The position numbers and the translations under genes are program-made. Of a stretch of 27,273 nt of DNA, positions 1-6,140 are shown piece after piece. Each line of letters starts with the position of its first letter. Within the stretch, counting starts at the first letter, position 1. The DNA lies in the IMG/VR virus record IMGVR_UViG_3300009636_000030, positions 1-27,273 of that record; one strand, 5' to 3'. Below the pieces are notes generated by a model. It did not search any database, was not told the DNA's origin, and worked only from the letters and a program-made list of their open reading frames with translations. The stretch comes from a virus.

Positions 1-2
1 AA

Positions 3-62
3 GAAGATATGAAAAAAGCCGGTTGGGAAAAGAAGGAAAAGAGTATCATTATTACACCTTAA
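3..62 (+). CDS. C-terminal end of an unidentified protein (partial)
   Basis: This open frame enters from the left edge and ends at TAA 60-62. The visible tail contains MKKAGWEKKEKSIIITP. An ATG lies at 9, but the frame is open to the window edge, so this is more likely the end of a longer gene. The next gene starts 2 nt after the stop, the spacing typical of this genome. Function cannot be judged. Confidence 0.4.
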   Translation, partial: EDMKKAGWEKKEKSIIITP

Positions 63-64
63 TT

Positions 65-262
65 ATGGATGATTGTAATAAATATTTTATTTCTTGGAAT
101 GAGTTTTTGAAGGATGCTAAAGTTTGTAATGACCTTCAATTAACCCAAGAAGAGATAAATGAATTAATGGAATTCCATGAAAAATCAATTCAACAACGTG
201 ATAGAGATTGGTCATTGATATCGAATTGGGTTGTTGGAGCAGAGCCTATTGGTGAGGCTTGA
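65..262 (+). CDS. Small hypothetical protein
   Basis: A 65-aa acidic protein starting at ATG 65, 2 nt after the preceding stop. The frame is also open upstream to a TTG at 23, but that longer form would overlap the preceding reading frame, so ATG 65 is preferred. Residues such as LTQEEINELMEFHEKS look helical. No cysteine motif, signal peptide or membrane segment is visible, and I do not recognise the family. It opens a rightward group of small genes that continues to the HNH gene. Confidence 0.5.
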   Translation: MDDCNKYFISWNEFLKDAKVCNDLQLTQEEINELMEFHEKSIQQRDRDWSLISNWVVGAEPIGEA

Positions 263-292
263 CTTTTATAATTAGTGGAGTATCATCATAAA

Positions 293-499
293 ATGAATGA
301 TGACGAGCCTAAATATCGCTGTGCTTGGTGTATAAGAGACACCCATACCAATCCATGCGAATTTTGTGGAAGCGATACTGTTCATGTCAAAGGAACGGTA
401 CACAATTGCCATTGGTCCATGTACACAATTAGCACGGTCAAATGTAAATTGTGTGACAAAATCATCAGTTACGAAGATTATCTGAACGGGAAATTTTAA
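293..499 (+). CDS. Small zinc-ribbon-like protein
   Basis: A 68-aa protein from ATG 293; a GTG at 275 would add six residues but has no better ribosome site. It contains CAWC and CEFC near the N-terminus and CKLC near the C-terminus, plus further Cys/His residues. This pattern fits one or two structural zinc sites, as in zinc-ribbon proteins. Such small Cys-pair proteins are common in large phages, usually without known function. The next gene starts 2 nt after its stop, so the two are probably translated from one message. Confidence 0.55.
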   Translation: MNDDEPKYRCAWCIRDTHTNPCEFCGSDTVHVKGTVHNCHWSMYTISTVKCKLCDKIISYEDYLNGKF

Positions 500-501
500 A
501 T

Positions 502-879
502 ATGAAAACAACATTGGAGAAATGGGCAGATAAAATAAGGAAATTACGGAAAAATCAACCCAAAGTGACTCTGAAAGAAGCTCAGGCACAAGCAGACCGG
601 GTTATGAAAGTTGTTAGAGAAGCCAAAGGTATTAAACGGCTGGAACCAAGGGTTTATCATAAGACACCTTATGTTTTGGATGAAGACATAAAGAAACTGC
701 ATGGGGCCGCTTGGTTTAAAAAATTCGTCAAAGCTGCCGGCCCCGGCAATACAATGATGATTATTCCAGCCAATGACCCGTCGCATAAAAAATCAAGGCA
801 ACAAATAGGTATGTATATGTGGGATTATGAAAGATTTGCTGATGTGGTTGATTTTAACAGACCCACATATTTCGATTAA
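502..879 (+). CDS. Hypothetical protein, 125 aa
   Basis: Starts at ATG 502, 2 nt after the zinc-protein stop. The first third is strongly basic and helical (Lys/Arg-rich, with a KEAQAQADRV stretch). The rest is mixed, with a Gly/Pro-rich turn (AAGPGNTMMIIPAND) and a Tyr/Asp-rich end. No known domain, signal peptide or membrane segment is recognisable. The basic N-terminus could bind nucleic acid or a partner, but that is only a guess from composition. The length and gap-free spacing support a real gene. Confidence 0.55.
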   Translation: MKTTLEKWADKIRKLRKNQPKVTLKEAQAQADRVMKVVREAKGIKRLEPRVYHKTPYVLDEDIKKLHGAAWFKKFVKAAGPGNTMMIIPANDPSHKKSRQQIGMYMWDYERFADVVDFNRPTYFD

Positions 880-930
880 AAAATAACAACAAGTAGTAAA
901 ACGCATATGAGATAGAAGAACAATAACGAT

Positions 931-1590
931 ATGAACATTATCAACAGAACGCAAGTCTTGAAGCTAAACAGCGCTTGGCAAGCTGTAGGTCAATCAACCG
1001 TGGGTAAAGCCTTGGTTGACTTGGCCGCAGGCAAGTGCGCTTTGGCTCTTGACATTGAATACGAAAAGGATGAAAAAGGTGAATACATCCTTGACGAAAA
1101 TGGTTGGCCATCCGGTCAATCATGGCCTCGTCCGGTAACTTGGGAAGAGTGGATTACGTTACCTGTTCGCCCGTTTGATGATGTCATTCATTATGGTAAT
1201 GGCCTCAAAACCATGAGAGCGCCTACGGTCATTATTGCTAAAAACTTTAGCAGAATGCCTCTTAAAAAATTCAAAGGCAAACCTTCCAAGGATGCTATTT
1301 GGATTCGTGATAACGGTACCGACCAATACACGGGCAGAAAATTGAAGCGTCATGAAGCTACGGTTGACCACATTCTCCCTCAATCGAGGGGTGGTCAAAA
1401 TACTTGGGAAAACCTTGCCCTCACAGCCAAGGAAATTAATGCCAAGAAAGGTAACAAGCTTAACAGTGAAGTGGGTTTGAAATTGATTCGCGAGCCAAAG
1501 GCTCCAAGACCAATTCCATTGTCTCACTTGATTAGAGAAATCAAGCATCCTGATTGGAGACCACACCTTCCGCATTTGGTTGAAGATTAG
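931..1590 (+). CDS. HNH endonuclease family protein
   Basis: A 219-aa protein with the HNH core in its middle-to-C-terminal part. The segment VDHILPQSRGGQNTWENL gives the His of the beta-beta-alpha metal finger, and the downstream NAKKGN completes the His/Asn pattern. Family members often carry CxxC just before this core. Here that position reads DQYTGRKL, so the structural zinc cysteines are missing, although the DH and N residues remain. The enzyme probably nicks or cuts DNA with a divalent metal, and it could be a free-standing homing nuclease or a packaging/recombination helper. It faces an endonuclease VII-like gene whose 3' end overlaps it by 50 nt. Confidence 0.8.
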   Translation: MNIINRTQVLKLNSAWQAVGQSTVGKALVDLAAGKCALALDIEYEKDEKGEYILDENGWPSGQSWPRPVTWEEWITLPVRPFDDVIHYGNGLKTMRAPTVIIAKNFSRMPLKKFKGKPSKDAIWIRDNGTDQYTGRKLKRHEATVDHILPQSRGGQNTWENLALTAKEINAKKGNKLNSEVGLKLIREPKAPRPIPLSHLIREIKHPDWRPHLPHLVED

Positions 1591-2071
1591 GAAAATTACT
1601 CTTTGGGGAATTAAAGTTAAAAAAGGACCCTCTGTTAACTATAATAGAGGGTTCTTTTTTTAAATATTTGATTGCAGATTCAAGAATTGATATATTATCT
1701 TTGAATAAGCCTATCCCAACATTACAACTATGACATAATAATCCTCTTATTACATTAGTTTTATGGCAATGGTCAACGTATAATTGAGGCGAAATGGAAT
1801 GTTTACTTTCTTTATTACCACATATAGCACAACATCCGTTTTGATTATTTAATAGGATGATATAATCTTCCATTGAAAGGTTGTGAACTTTTTTAAGACG
1901 ACCTCTTCTTTTATGAATCTTTACTTTATCTTTATTATTGGCCTTCCATAATTTAGACCTTAGTTTAGCACAAGATTTACAATATGGCCCTTTACCCATT
2001 TTGCCTGCACTTGGATTATTGTAAAATTCTTCCAAATTCTTTTTTATCTTACATTGTGCACACCTTTTCAT
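1541..2071 (-). CDS. Recombination endonuclease VII-like protein (HNH/T4 gp49 family)
   Basis: A 176-aa protein. The N-terminus has a zinc-ribbon-like part with CAQC and CKSC. The central core has CAIC, then YVDHCHKTNVIRGLLCHSCN, which is the endonuclease VII signature (zinc CxxC pairs plus the catalytic DHCH and Asn). T4 endonuclease VII resolves branched DNA before packaging; free-standing relatives also act as homing nucleases. The fold should end near residue 138 (AIKYL). The remaining ~38 residues are translated from the terminator hairpin and the 3' end of the opposing HNH gene, so this tail looks like accidental read-through. No Shine-Dalgarno is visible before ATG 2071. Confidence 0.75.
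   Translation of the reverse strand: MKRCAQCKIKKNLEEFYNNPSAGKMGKGPYCKSCAKLRSKLWKANNKDKVKIHKRRGRLKKVHNLSMEDYIILLNNQNGCCAICGNKESKHSISPQLYVDHCHKTNVIRGLLCHSCNVGIGLFKDNISILESAIKYLKKEPSIIVNRGSFFNFNSPKSNFPNLQPNAEGVVSNQDA
1621..1661. terminator. Bidirectional rho-independent terminator between convergent nuclease genes
   Basis: A 9-bp stem pairs 1625-1633 with 1646-1654 (one G-U pair, 12-nt loop). It is flanked by AAAA at 1621-1624 and a T run at 1655-1661, so it can act in both directions. It lies 30 nt after the HNH stop codon, the right place to end that transcript. Unusually, the leftward endonuclease VII frame reads straight through it. Confidence 0.8.
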
Positions 2072-2091
2072 TAATAGTAGTTATCGAAAGC

Positions 2092-2134
2092 AAAAAACAG
2101 GTCATCTTGCATTACACAAAAAGACCTGTTTTTT
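2092..2134 (-). terminator. Terminator after the vWA gene
   Basis: A perfect 12-bp inverted repeat pairs 2092-2103 (AAAAAACAGGTC) with 2123-2134, with a 19-nt loop. The outer A/T pairs supply a U run in either direction. It lies just downstream of the vWA stop at 2149 and probably ends that leftward transcript before the endonuclease VII gene. Confidence 0.75.
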
Positions 2135-2148
2135 ATTAATTATCAAAA

Positions 2149-2838
2149 TTAAACAACTTTTGATGGAATTTTCTTTTTTGTTTTAGAAGCCGCTGTATCG
2201 GTGGTGTCCATAAACTTGAAACTTGCACCTTTCAAACTGCGATATGCGGTAGCGCTACGAGACAATGTATCGAAAGCAAGAGCTGTTCCCGCTGAATCGG
2301 CTACATAATCCAATGTGGTTCCTGCTTGATAGCCCATTGAACTGCCGACTGCCCAAGAATCTTGGTTGGCTCCAATATAAGCAAAATCCCAACTATAAAC
2401 CTTGGTTTGATGCTCAACCATTCCTTTTACCATTATGGAATCCATACGAACCGCATCCCTGTTGTGCAGGTGGTCGTTGTCTTCGCCGTCGGTGATGGTC
2501 ACAACCAAAACTTTTTCAGGTCGTTCCTCTTCCGGCATGGCTGACAAGCGAGCACCCATGTCATTGATGGTCTTGCCAAGAGAATCGTAAAGCGCTGTGC
2601 CGCCTCTTGGAATATAATTGTTTTTGTCCAATAGAGGAACCTGATACAAGTCAACGTCCTCAAACATTGTCTCATATTGCGTGTCAAATTTATAAGCAAA
2701 AACACGGCATTGACCGAGCTTTGCGTCCTGTTGTGATTTGATGAATGTATTAAATCCACCAATCATGTCGCTGCAGATTGATTGCATTGAACCTGAACGG
2801 TCAATGACAAATATAATATATGTGAGTCCACTTTTCAT
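2149..2838 (-). CDS. von Willebrand factor A (vWA) domain protein
   Basis: A 229-aa protein that is nearly all vWA domain. The metal-ion-dependent adhesion site is complete: DRSGS at residues 13-17, the Thr in RGGTALYD near 76, and the Asp in TITDGED near 115. vWA domains bind partners through a divalent metal. In phages such stand-alone proteins are common but of unknown role (virion assembly, or partner of an ATPase or metal-stress system). The C-terminus is Thr/Lys-rich and probably flexible. There is no signal peptide. It has its own sigma70-like promoter inside the end of the upstream gene and its own terminator, so it can form a single-gene unit. ATG 2838 lies 7 nt after the -10 box, with no Shine-Dalgarno between them. 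Confidence 0.85.
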   Translation of the reverse strand: MKSGLTYIIFVIDRSGSMQSICSDMIGGFNTFIKSQQDAKLGQCRVFAYKFDTQYETMFEDVDLYQVPLLDKNNYIPRGGTALYDSLGKTINDMGARLSAMPEEERPEKVLVVTITDGEDNDHLHNRDAVRMDSIMVKGMVEHQTKVYSWDFAYIGANQDSWAVGSSMGYQAGTTLDYVADSAGTALAFDTLSRSATAYRSLKGASFKFMDTTDTAASKTKKKIPSKVV

Positions 2839-2845
2839 AGATTAC

Positions 2846-2873
2846 ATTATATGACAGGATTGTAAGAAGTCAA
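2846..2873 (-). promoter_or_regulatory. Sigma70-like promoter for the vWA gene, leaderless
   Basis: On the minus strand TTGACT (2873-2868), a 16-nt spacer and a perfect TATAAT (2851-2846) lead to ATG 2838 after only 7 nt. Transcription would start at or within a base or two of the start codon. The promoter lies within the last codons of the GDP-mannose dehydratase gene. Confidence 0.7.
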
Positions 2874-4010
2874 GTCATTAGCAACCATTTTTTCAATCAA
2901 GCCGTTAAACGTGGTTTTTGGCTGCCAGCCCAATTCTTCTCTAATCTTATCAGAATTGGCGCACAATACATCCACTTCGGCAGGACGATAGAATTTTGGA
3001 TTTACTTTAACCAACGTAATCAATCCATTGGGCGTTATTCTTTGCATGAACTTTTCATTCACTCCTGTATCATACCATTCGCCCTTTATTCCAACCATTT
3101 CAAAAGATTTTTCTACAAATTCACGAATTGTATGTTTTTCTCCACTACCAACAACGTAATCTTTTATATATGGAGCAACATTCTTTACATCTTTACACGT
3201 TTCTATTACTGCTGGATTAGATGGAAGCCACAGATAATTGCATTTGTCTTGATTCAACATTTTCCATACCGCATCCATCATGTCTTCAGCATTGGACCAA
3301 TCTCGTTTAGCATCAAGGTTGCCCAATTCGATAGGAACAATTGGTGTGCCATTGTTGATATCGTTATAAATTTTAACTATGCCTTTTGTAATTTTTCTTG
3401 TGACAAATGCCTCACCGCGCCTTGATCCTTCATGATTGAACAACCAGCCTTGAACGGCGTAAATTCCATATGACTCCCTATAAACTTTTACTAATTGGCG
3501 AGCAGCGACTTTGGATGCTCCATAAGGACTTCTTGGCCTTAAAGGATGATTTTCATCTTGTGGTTCATATACAACATTGCCAAACTCTTCCGAAGAGCCA
3601 GCATTGTAGAATCTGCAATCGGGTTTGAGACGTTTGATAGCTTCCAAACAATCCAAAATTGCTGTGGAATTACATTCCCATGTTTGTCGAGCAAAATCCC
3701 AAGAAGAAGCCACAAAACTTTGAGCGGCAAAATTTATAAAATAATTCGGTTTTATACACTCCATAATTTTGTATATGGAATGAGAATCCGTCAAATCAAA
3801 ATTGACTAATTGAAATCTTGACTCATTCTCAAGATGTTTGATGTTGGAATGATTTTCTACACTTAAGCGTCTAGCGCCACCAACAACGGAGGCACTTGTT
3901 TCACTAAGGAGGTAATCAACCATCAGAGAACCGTCTTGTCCTGTAACGCCTGTAACGAATACTACTGTTCCTTCGGGACGTTTGATATCTTGAATATTAT
4001 TGACTTTCAT
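2847..4010 (-). CDS. gmd: GDP-mannose 4,6-dehydratase
   Basis: An extended short-chain dehydrogenase that converts GDP-mannose to GDP-4-keto-6-deoxymannose, the precursor of GDP-fucose, GDP-rhamnose and GDP-perosamine. The nucleotide-binding GxxGxxG is G21/G24/G27 (GVTGQDG). The catalytic set is visible as S139 and E141 (AGSSEEFG), Y163 and K167 (SPYGASK). The family segment GWLFNHEGSRRGEAFVTRKI is intact. At 387 aa it is somewhat longer than the usual ~345-375. The extra residues appear to sit around 250-275 (NPAVIETCKDVKNV), before the canonical GEKHTIREFVE. A glycosyltransferase lies at 25562-27064, and together they could decorate virion, DNA or host surface. A hairpin abuts its ATG. Confidence 0.92.
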   Translation of the reverse strand: MKVNNIQDIKRPEGTVVFVTGVTGQDGSLMVDYLLSETSASVVGGARRLSVENHSNIKHLENESRFQLVNFDLTDSHSIYKIMECIKPNYFINFAAQSFVASSWDFARQTWECNSTAILDCLEAIKRLKPDCRFYNAGSSEEFGNVVYEPQDENHPLRPRSPYGASKVAARQLVKVYRESYGIYAVQGWLFNHEGSRRGEAFVTRKITKGIVKIYNDINNGTPIVPIELGNLDAKRDWSNAEDMMDAVWKMLNQDKCNYLWLPSNPAVIETCKDVKNVAPYIKDYVVGSGEKHTIREFVEKSFEMVGIKGEWYDTGVNEKFMQRITPNGLITLVKVNPKFYRPAEVDVLCANSDKIREELGWQPKTTFNGLIEKMVANDLTSYNPVI

Positions 4011-4032
4011 AACCTATACGTATGTATAGGTT
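4011..4032 (-). promoter_or_regulatory. Perfect inverted repeat touching the gmd start codon
   Basis: AACCTATAC and GTATAGGTT (9 bp, 4-nt loop) end exactly at the base before ATG 4010. The minus strand also reads TACGTATA (4022-4015), 4 nt before the ATG, matching the looser TAnnTATA pattern seen at other leftward starts. It may be an operator over a promoter. If it lies in the transcript, it would be a hairpin masking the start. Confidence 0.5.
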
Positions 4033-4046
4033 CACGTAGAATTTAA

Positions 4047-4184
4047 TTATAATTTGATGTATTTGTATGTGCGGTCATTAATATCATAATACCAATAACC
4101 ACATACTTTACCTAATTCAGAACGAAGAGCTAAATTTTTCCACTCTTTCATCCAATCGGAATTAATCCAACTCATTGTTGCCAT
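4047..4184 (-). CDS. Small hypothetical protein
   Basis: A protein of about 45 aa, Trp/Tyr-rich at its end (VCGYWYYDINDRTYKYIKL). The frame is open to an ATG at 4229, but that form overlaps the upstream gene by 68 nt. ATG 4184 follows a purine-rich ACGGA and overlaps by only 23 nt, and ATG 4175 is also possible. The last residues look like a folded beta-rich protein, not random translation. Function unknown. Confidence 0.45.
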   Translation of the reverse strand: MATMSWINSDWMKEWKNLALRSELGKVCGYWYYDINDRTYKYIKL

Positions 4185-4602
4185 TGATTCCGTCTCTGAA
4201 TTTTGAAAATCTTCTATGGAAGTCATCAAAATCTTCCTCCGTTAATCCTAATACATTTACGATTGCATTGATGATATAACAAGAGTGATATTTTCCTATA
4301 TTTTTCTCTGCCAATTTTTTAGCGATGATGGAAGCAAAATAAGTTAACTCCATCAATCTTTTTTTCTCTTCGTTCTCTTCAAAACCACCAAGTATCAATC
4401 CGGGGATTTGCTTGGATCCAATATCAGATTGGGTTTCCTTAATGACCGCGTTTCTCAATAACTCTTTAAGTTTTTCAGCATCCACCTTTGCAGTTTTTAA
4501 CTTTTCACGAAGTTTTTTAACATCCCTCGCGGCAACTTTTTTAGCTATGGAGAACGTGGTTAAAATGCCCTCTTTTGCCAAGATGTGGTTTACTGTTTGC
4601 AT
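4162..4602 (-). CDS. Hypothetical helical protein with a late-type box
   Basis: A 146-aa Lys/Glu-rich protein, mostly helical. Residues 20-55 (AKKVAARDVKKLREKLKTAK and onward) have coiled-coil character. No cysteine pair, signal peptide or membrane segment is present. TATTTATA stands 6 nt before ATG 4602 and no Shine-Dalgarno is present apart from a weak AGG overlapping it. The box is shared with the likely virion genes at 8162-13381, so this may be a late gene. I do not recognise the family. Confidence 0.6.
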   Translation of the reverse strand: MQTVNHILAKEGILTTFSIAKKVAARDVKKLREKLKTAKVDAEKLKELLRNAVIKETQSDIGSKQIPGLILGGFEENEEKKRLMELTYFASIIAKKLAEKNIGKYHSCYIINAIVNVLGLTEEDFDDFHRRFSKFRDGINGNNELD

Positions 4603-4608
4603 TCTGCC

Positions 4609-4616
4609 TATAAATA
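4609..4616 (-). promoter_or_regulatory. TATTTATA box, candidate late promoter
   Basis: The minus strand reads CTATTTATAGGCAGA and then ATG 4602. The octamer is the same as those before 9121, 12568 and 13381, at nearly the same spacing. No -35 element is seen, as in T4-type late promoters. Confidence 0.5.
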
Positions 4617-4623
4617 GAATGAA

Positions 4624-5349
4624 TTAAAATCGAGCTTCGATTTTTCGGGAAGAACCCTGAATTCTGTCGGGGTCTGAAAAATTAAATTCTACCTTACCCC
4701 TTCGTATGTATCCACGTCCCGTAAGAAACATGCAATTATAGCACAAAATTTCTATGTTTTCCAACAGATGATTTTTTTCATTACCATCTTTGAAACTTAT
4801 CAGCAGAGGCATTTTTTTGTCTGTCAATCTGTGCTCATTGAATCCACAGTTTTCACATTCCGCTTTTTTTGTTCCGCTTCGAATGAGAAGGTCTTTAAGC
4901 CGGTAAATGGGATAATTTGGAAATTTGCCTTCAAGTATTTGATTGAGGGGATATTTGCCTTTATCGGGAGCCCAATATCTTTTTCTGTCCCCCTTGCCCC
5001 AAGGATTTGTTTTGAATAGGCTGTATGTTTTTGCCCATTTTTTATAGCAATTATATCCGACATTGAGGTATTTAGCGCAGGCCGTAGCATTGTTACAATG
5101 TTCTTGAGCTTCCTTTATTTCCGATTCCAGCAAAGGTCTAGCGCCTCGTCCTTTGCGAAGTCTTCGGGGGTCAATCTTGATGATGCCTATGGATTTTAAA
5201 TCTTCTTCGGGAAGCTGCAACTCTTCCAATACCGTTTTATTTTCAAGGTTTGCAATCTTTTTTTTAACTTCCTGTAACTCTCGGACCACGACTTCCAACA
5301 CTTTATTTTCCGTTGGTGTCGGTGATGGATTGATTTGTTGTGTTTCCAT
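4624..5349 (-). CDS. HTH and zinc-finger protein with a degenerate HNH-like core
   Basis: A 241-aa protein. The N-terminus is Pro/Thr-rich, then a short coiled coil (about residues 18-45). A basic patch (RRLRKGRGARP) precedes a helix-turn-helix-like stretch around 77-105 (ATACAKYLNVGYNCYKKWAK). The C-terminal part has CENC near 164 and CYNC near 203 flanking PLLISFKDGNEKNHLLENIE. This resembles HNH proteins in which the DHxDGN segment is replaced by SFKDGN, so the catalytic His is absent. It probably binds DNA and may be a regulator derived from a homing nuclease. ATG 5349 has a good AGGAG site. Its start lies inside the upstream gene (47-nt overlap). Confidence 0.65.
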   Translation of the reverse strand: METQQINPSPTPTENKVLEVVVRELQEVKKKIANLENKTVLEELQLPEEDLKSIGIIKIDPRRLRKGRGARPLLESEIKEAQEHCNNATACAKYLNVGYNCYKKWAKTYSLFKTNPWGKGDRKRYWAPDKGKYPLNQILEGKFPNYPIYRLKDLLIRSGTKKAECENCGFNEHRLTDKKMPLLISFKDGNEKNHLLENIEILCYNCMFLTGRGYIRRGKVEFNFSDPDRIQGSSRKIEARF

Positions 5350-5692
5350 TTTCTCCTCTCAAACTTTCTTTTTGAAGGTCAATACCATGCATTCTCATGA
5401 AATTTAGACGAAGTATTTCAGCTTTTTCATGCAATCCAGCATTGATTAAAACACGATAAGTATTGTAACAAAAGTGTTTTTCCGGCTTTTTAAAATCCTT
5501 TTTCTCCCAACATTCAAGAATGACTGTGACTTTAAATCCCGGTGTATCTTTTCTTTTTTCGATAGCGCGAGTGGCGGCTTCGACGTAAATATCATCAAAG
5601 CTGTCTGAATCGATGTCAAATTCATCCATCCAAAAATTTGAACATTTTACCACAACCGTTTTAAGTGTTGAAGTTTTTGTATCTTTTTTCAT
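5303..5692 (-). CDS. Conserved-looking hypothetical protein
   Basis: A 129-aa protein from ATG 5692. That start overlaps the TGA of the upstream gene as ATGA and follows GGGGA at about 8 nt. An upstream in-frame start at 5725 would add 11 residues but lies deep in the previous gene. The middle is acidic and then alpha/beta (VTVILECWEKK). The C-terminal half contains HFCYNTYRVLINAGLHEKAE, a compact helical motif I associate with phage proteins of unknown function. The last ~25 residues are Asn/Thr-rich and overlap the next gene. Confidence 0.6.
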   Translation of the reverse strand: MKKDTKTSTLKTVVVKCSNFWMDEFDIDSDSFDDIYVEAATRAIEKRKDTPGFKVTVILECWEKKDFKKPEKHFCYNTYRVLINAGLHEKAEILRLNFMRMHGIDLQKESLRGENGNTTNQSITDTNGK

Positions 5693-5907
5693 AGTTTGTT
5701 TCCCCAACCGTCTATTCCTGCGCAATCATTACAAATCCCCTCAAAGGTTCGTTTTGGTTTGGAGCACCTACACGTTTCAGTTGTTCCGCATTTCAGGCAC
5801 ACCAAACGAAGGTCGTGTTTCATTCCATCCGGGTCATGTTCCCTTCGAATTTCAAAAAACGTCTTGGGTTGTTCGTCTTCTTTTAATAGGGATTTTAGTT
5901 TGATCAT
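5689..5907 (-). CDS. Small zinc-binding protein with N-terminal KLKSLLKE motif
   Basis: A 72-aa protein with CLKC, CRC and CNDC, six cysteines that could hold one or two zinc ions. It begins MIKLKSLLKED. Short basic N-termini ending in [LI]xE resemble the capsid-targeting peptides cut by T4-type prohead proteases, so a virion-internal role is possible but unproved. No Shine-Dalgarno is seen before ATG 5907. Its stop overlaps the next start (ATGA), implying coupled translation. Confidence 0.55.
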   Translation of the reverse strand: MIKLKSLLKEDEQPKTFFEIRREHDPDGMKHDLRLVCLKCGTTETCRCSKPKRTFEGICNDCAGIDGWGNKL

Positions 5908-5912
5908 AAATT

Positions 5913-6140
5913 TTAGGCCAAAAAACTCGTTGGATATTCCACTTCCATTCGCTGCTTCATTTTTTTCATGATGTTATGGATTCGAGGCAATCTTTTAACC
6001 CTTACATCATTGACATAAAAGGGTTCCATTATCCTTCCAAGATTTACAATTCTATCATATTCTCTCAAAACACTATAGATTTCTTCGTACTCTTGGGCTG
6101 TCAGGCTACCTTCATCTTTTTTATTCGTCTTTTTTTTCAT
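5913..6140 (-). CDS. Small hypothetical helical protein
   Basis: A 75-aa highly charged protein beginning MKKKTNKKDEG. Two helical stretches follow (AQEYEEIYSVLREYDRIVNL and IHNIMKKMKQRMEVEY). The start overlaps the end of the helicase gene by 20 nt and is preceded by GGAG about 10 nt upstream, so translation is probably coupled to the helicase. No domain is recognised. Confidence 0.6.
   Translation of the reverse strand: MKKKTNKKDEGSLTAQEYEEIYSVLREYDRIVNLGRIMEPFYVNDVRVKRLPRIHNIMKKMKQRMEVEYPTSFLA

Noticed and set aside
272-589. Leftward 105-codon frame
   Set aside because: Antisense to the zinc protein with CAWC/CEFC/CKLC and its coupled neighbour. The sense frames have clear protein motifs.
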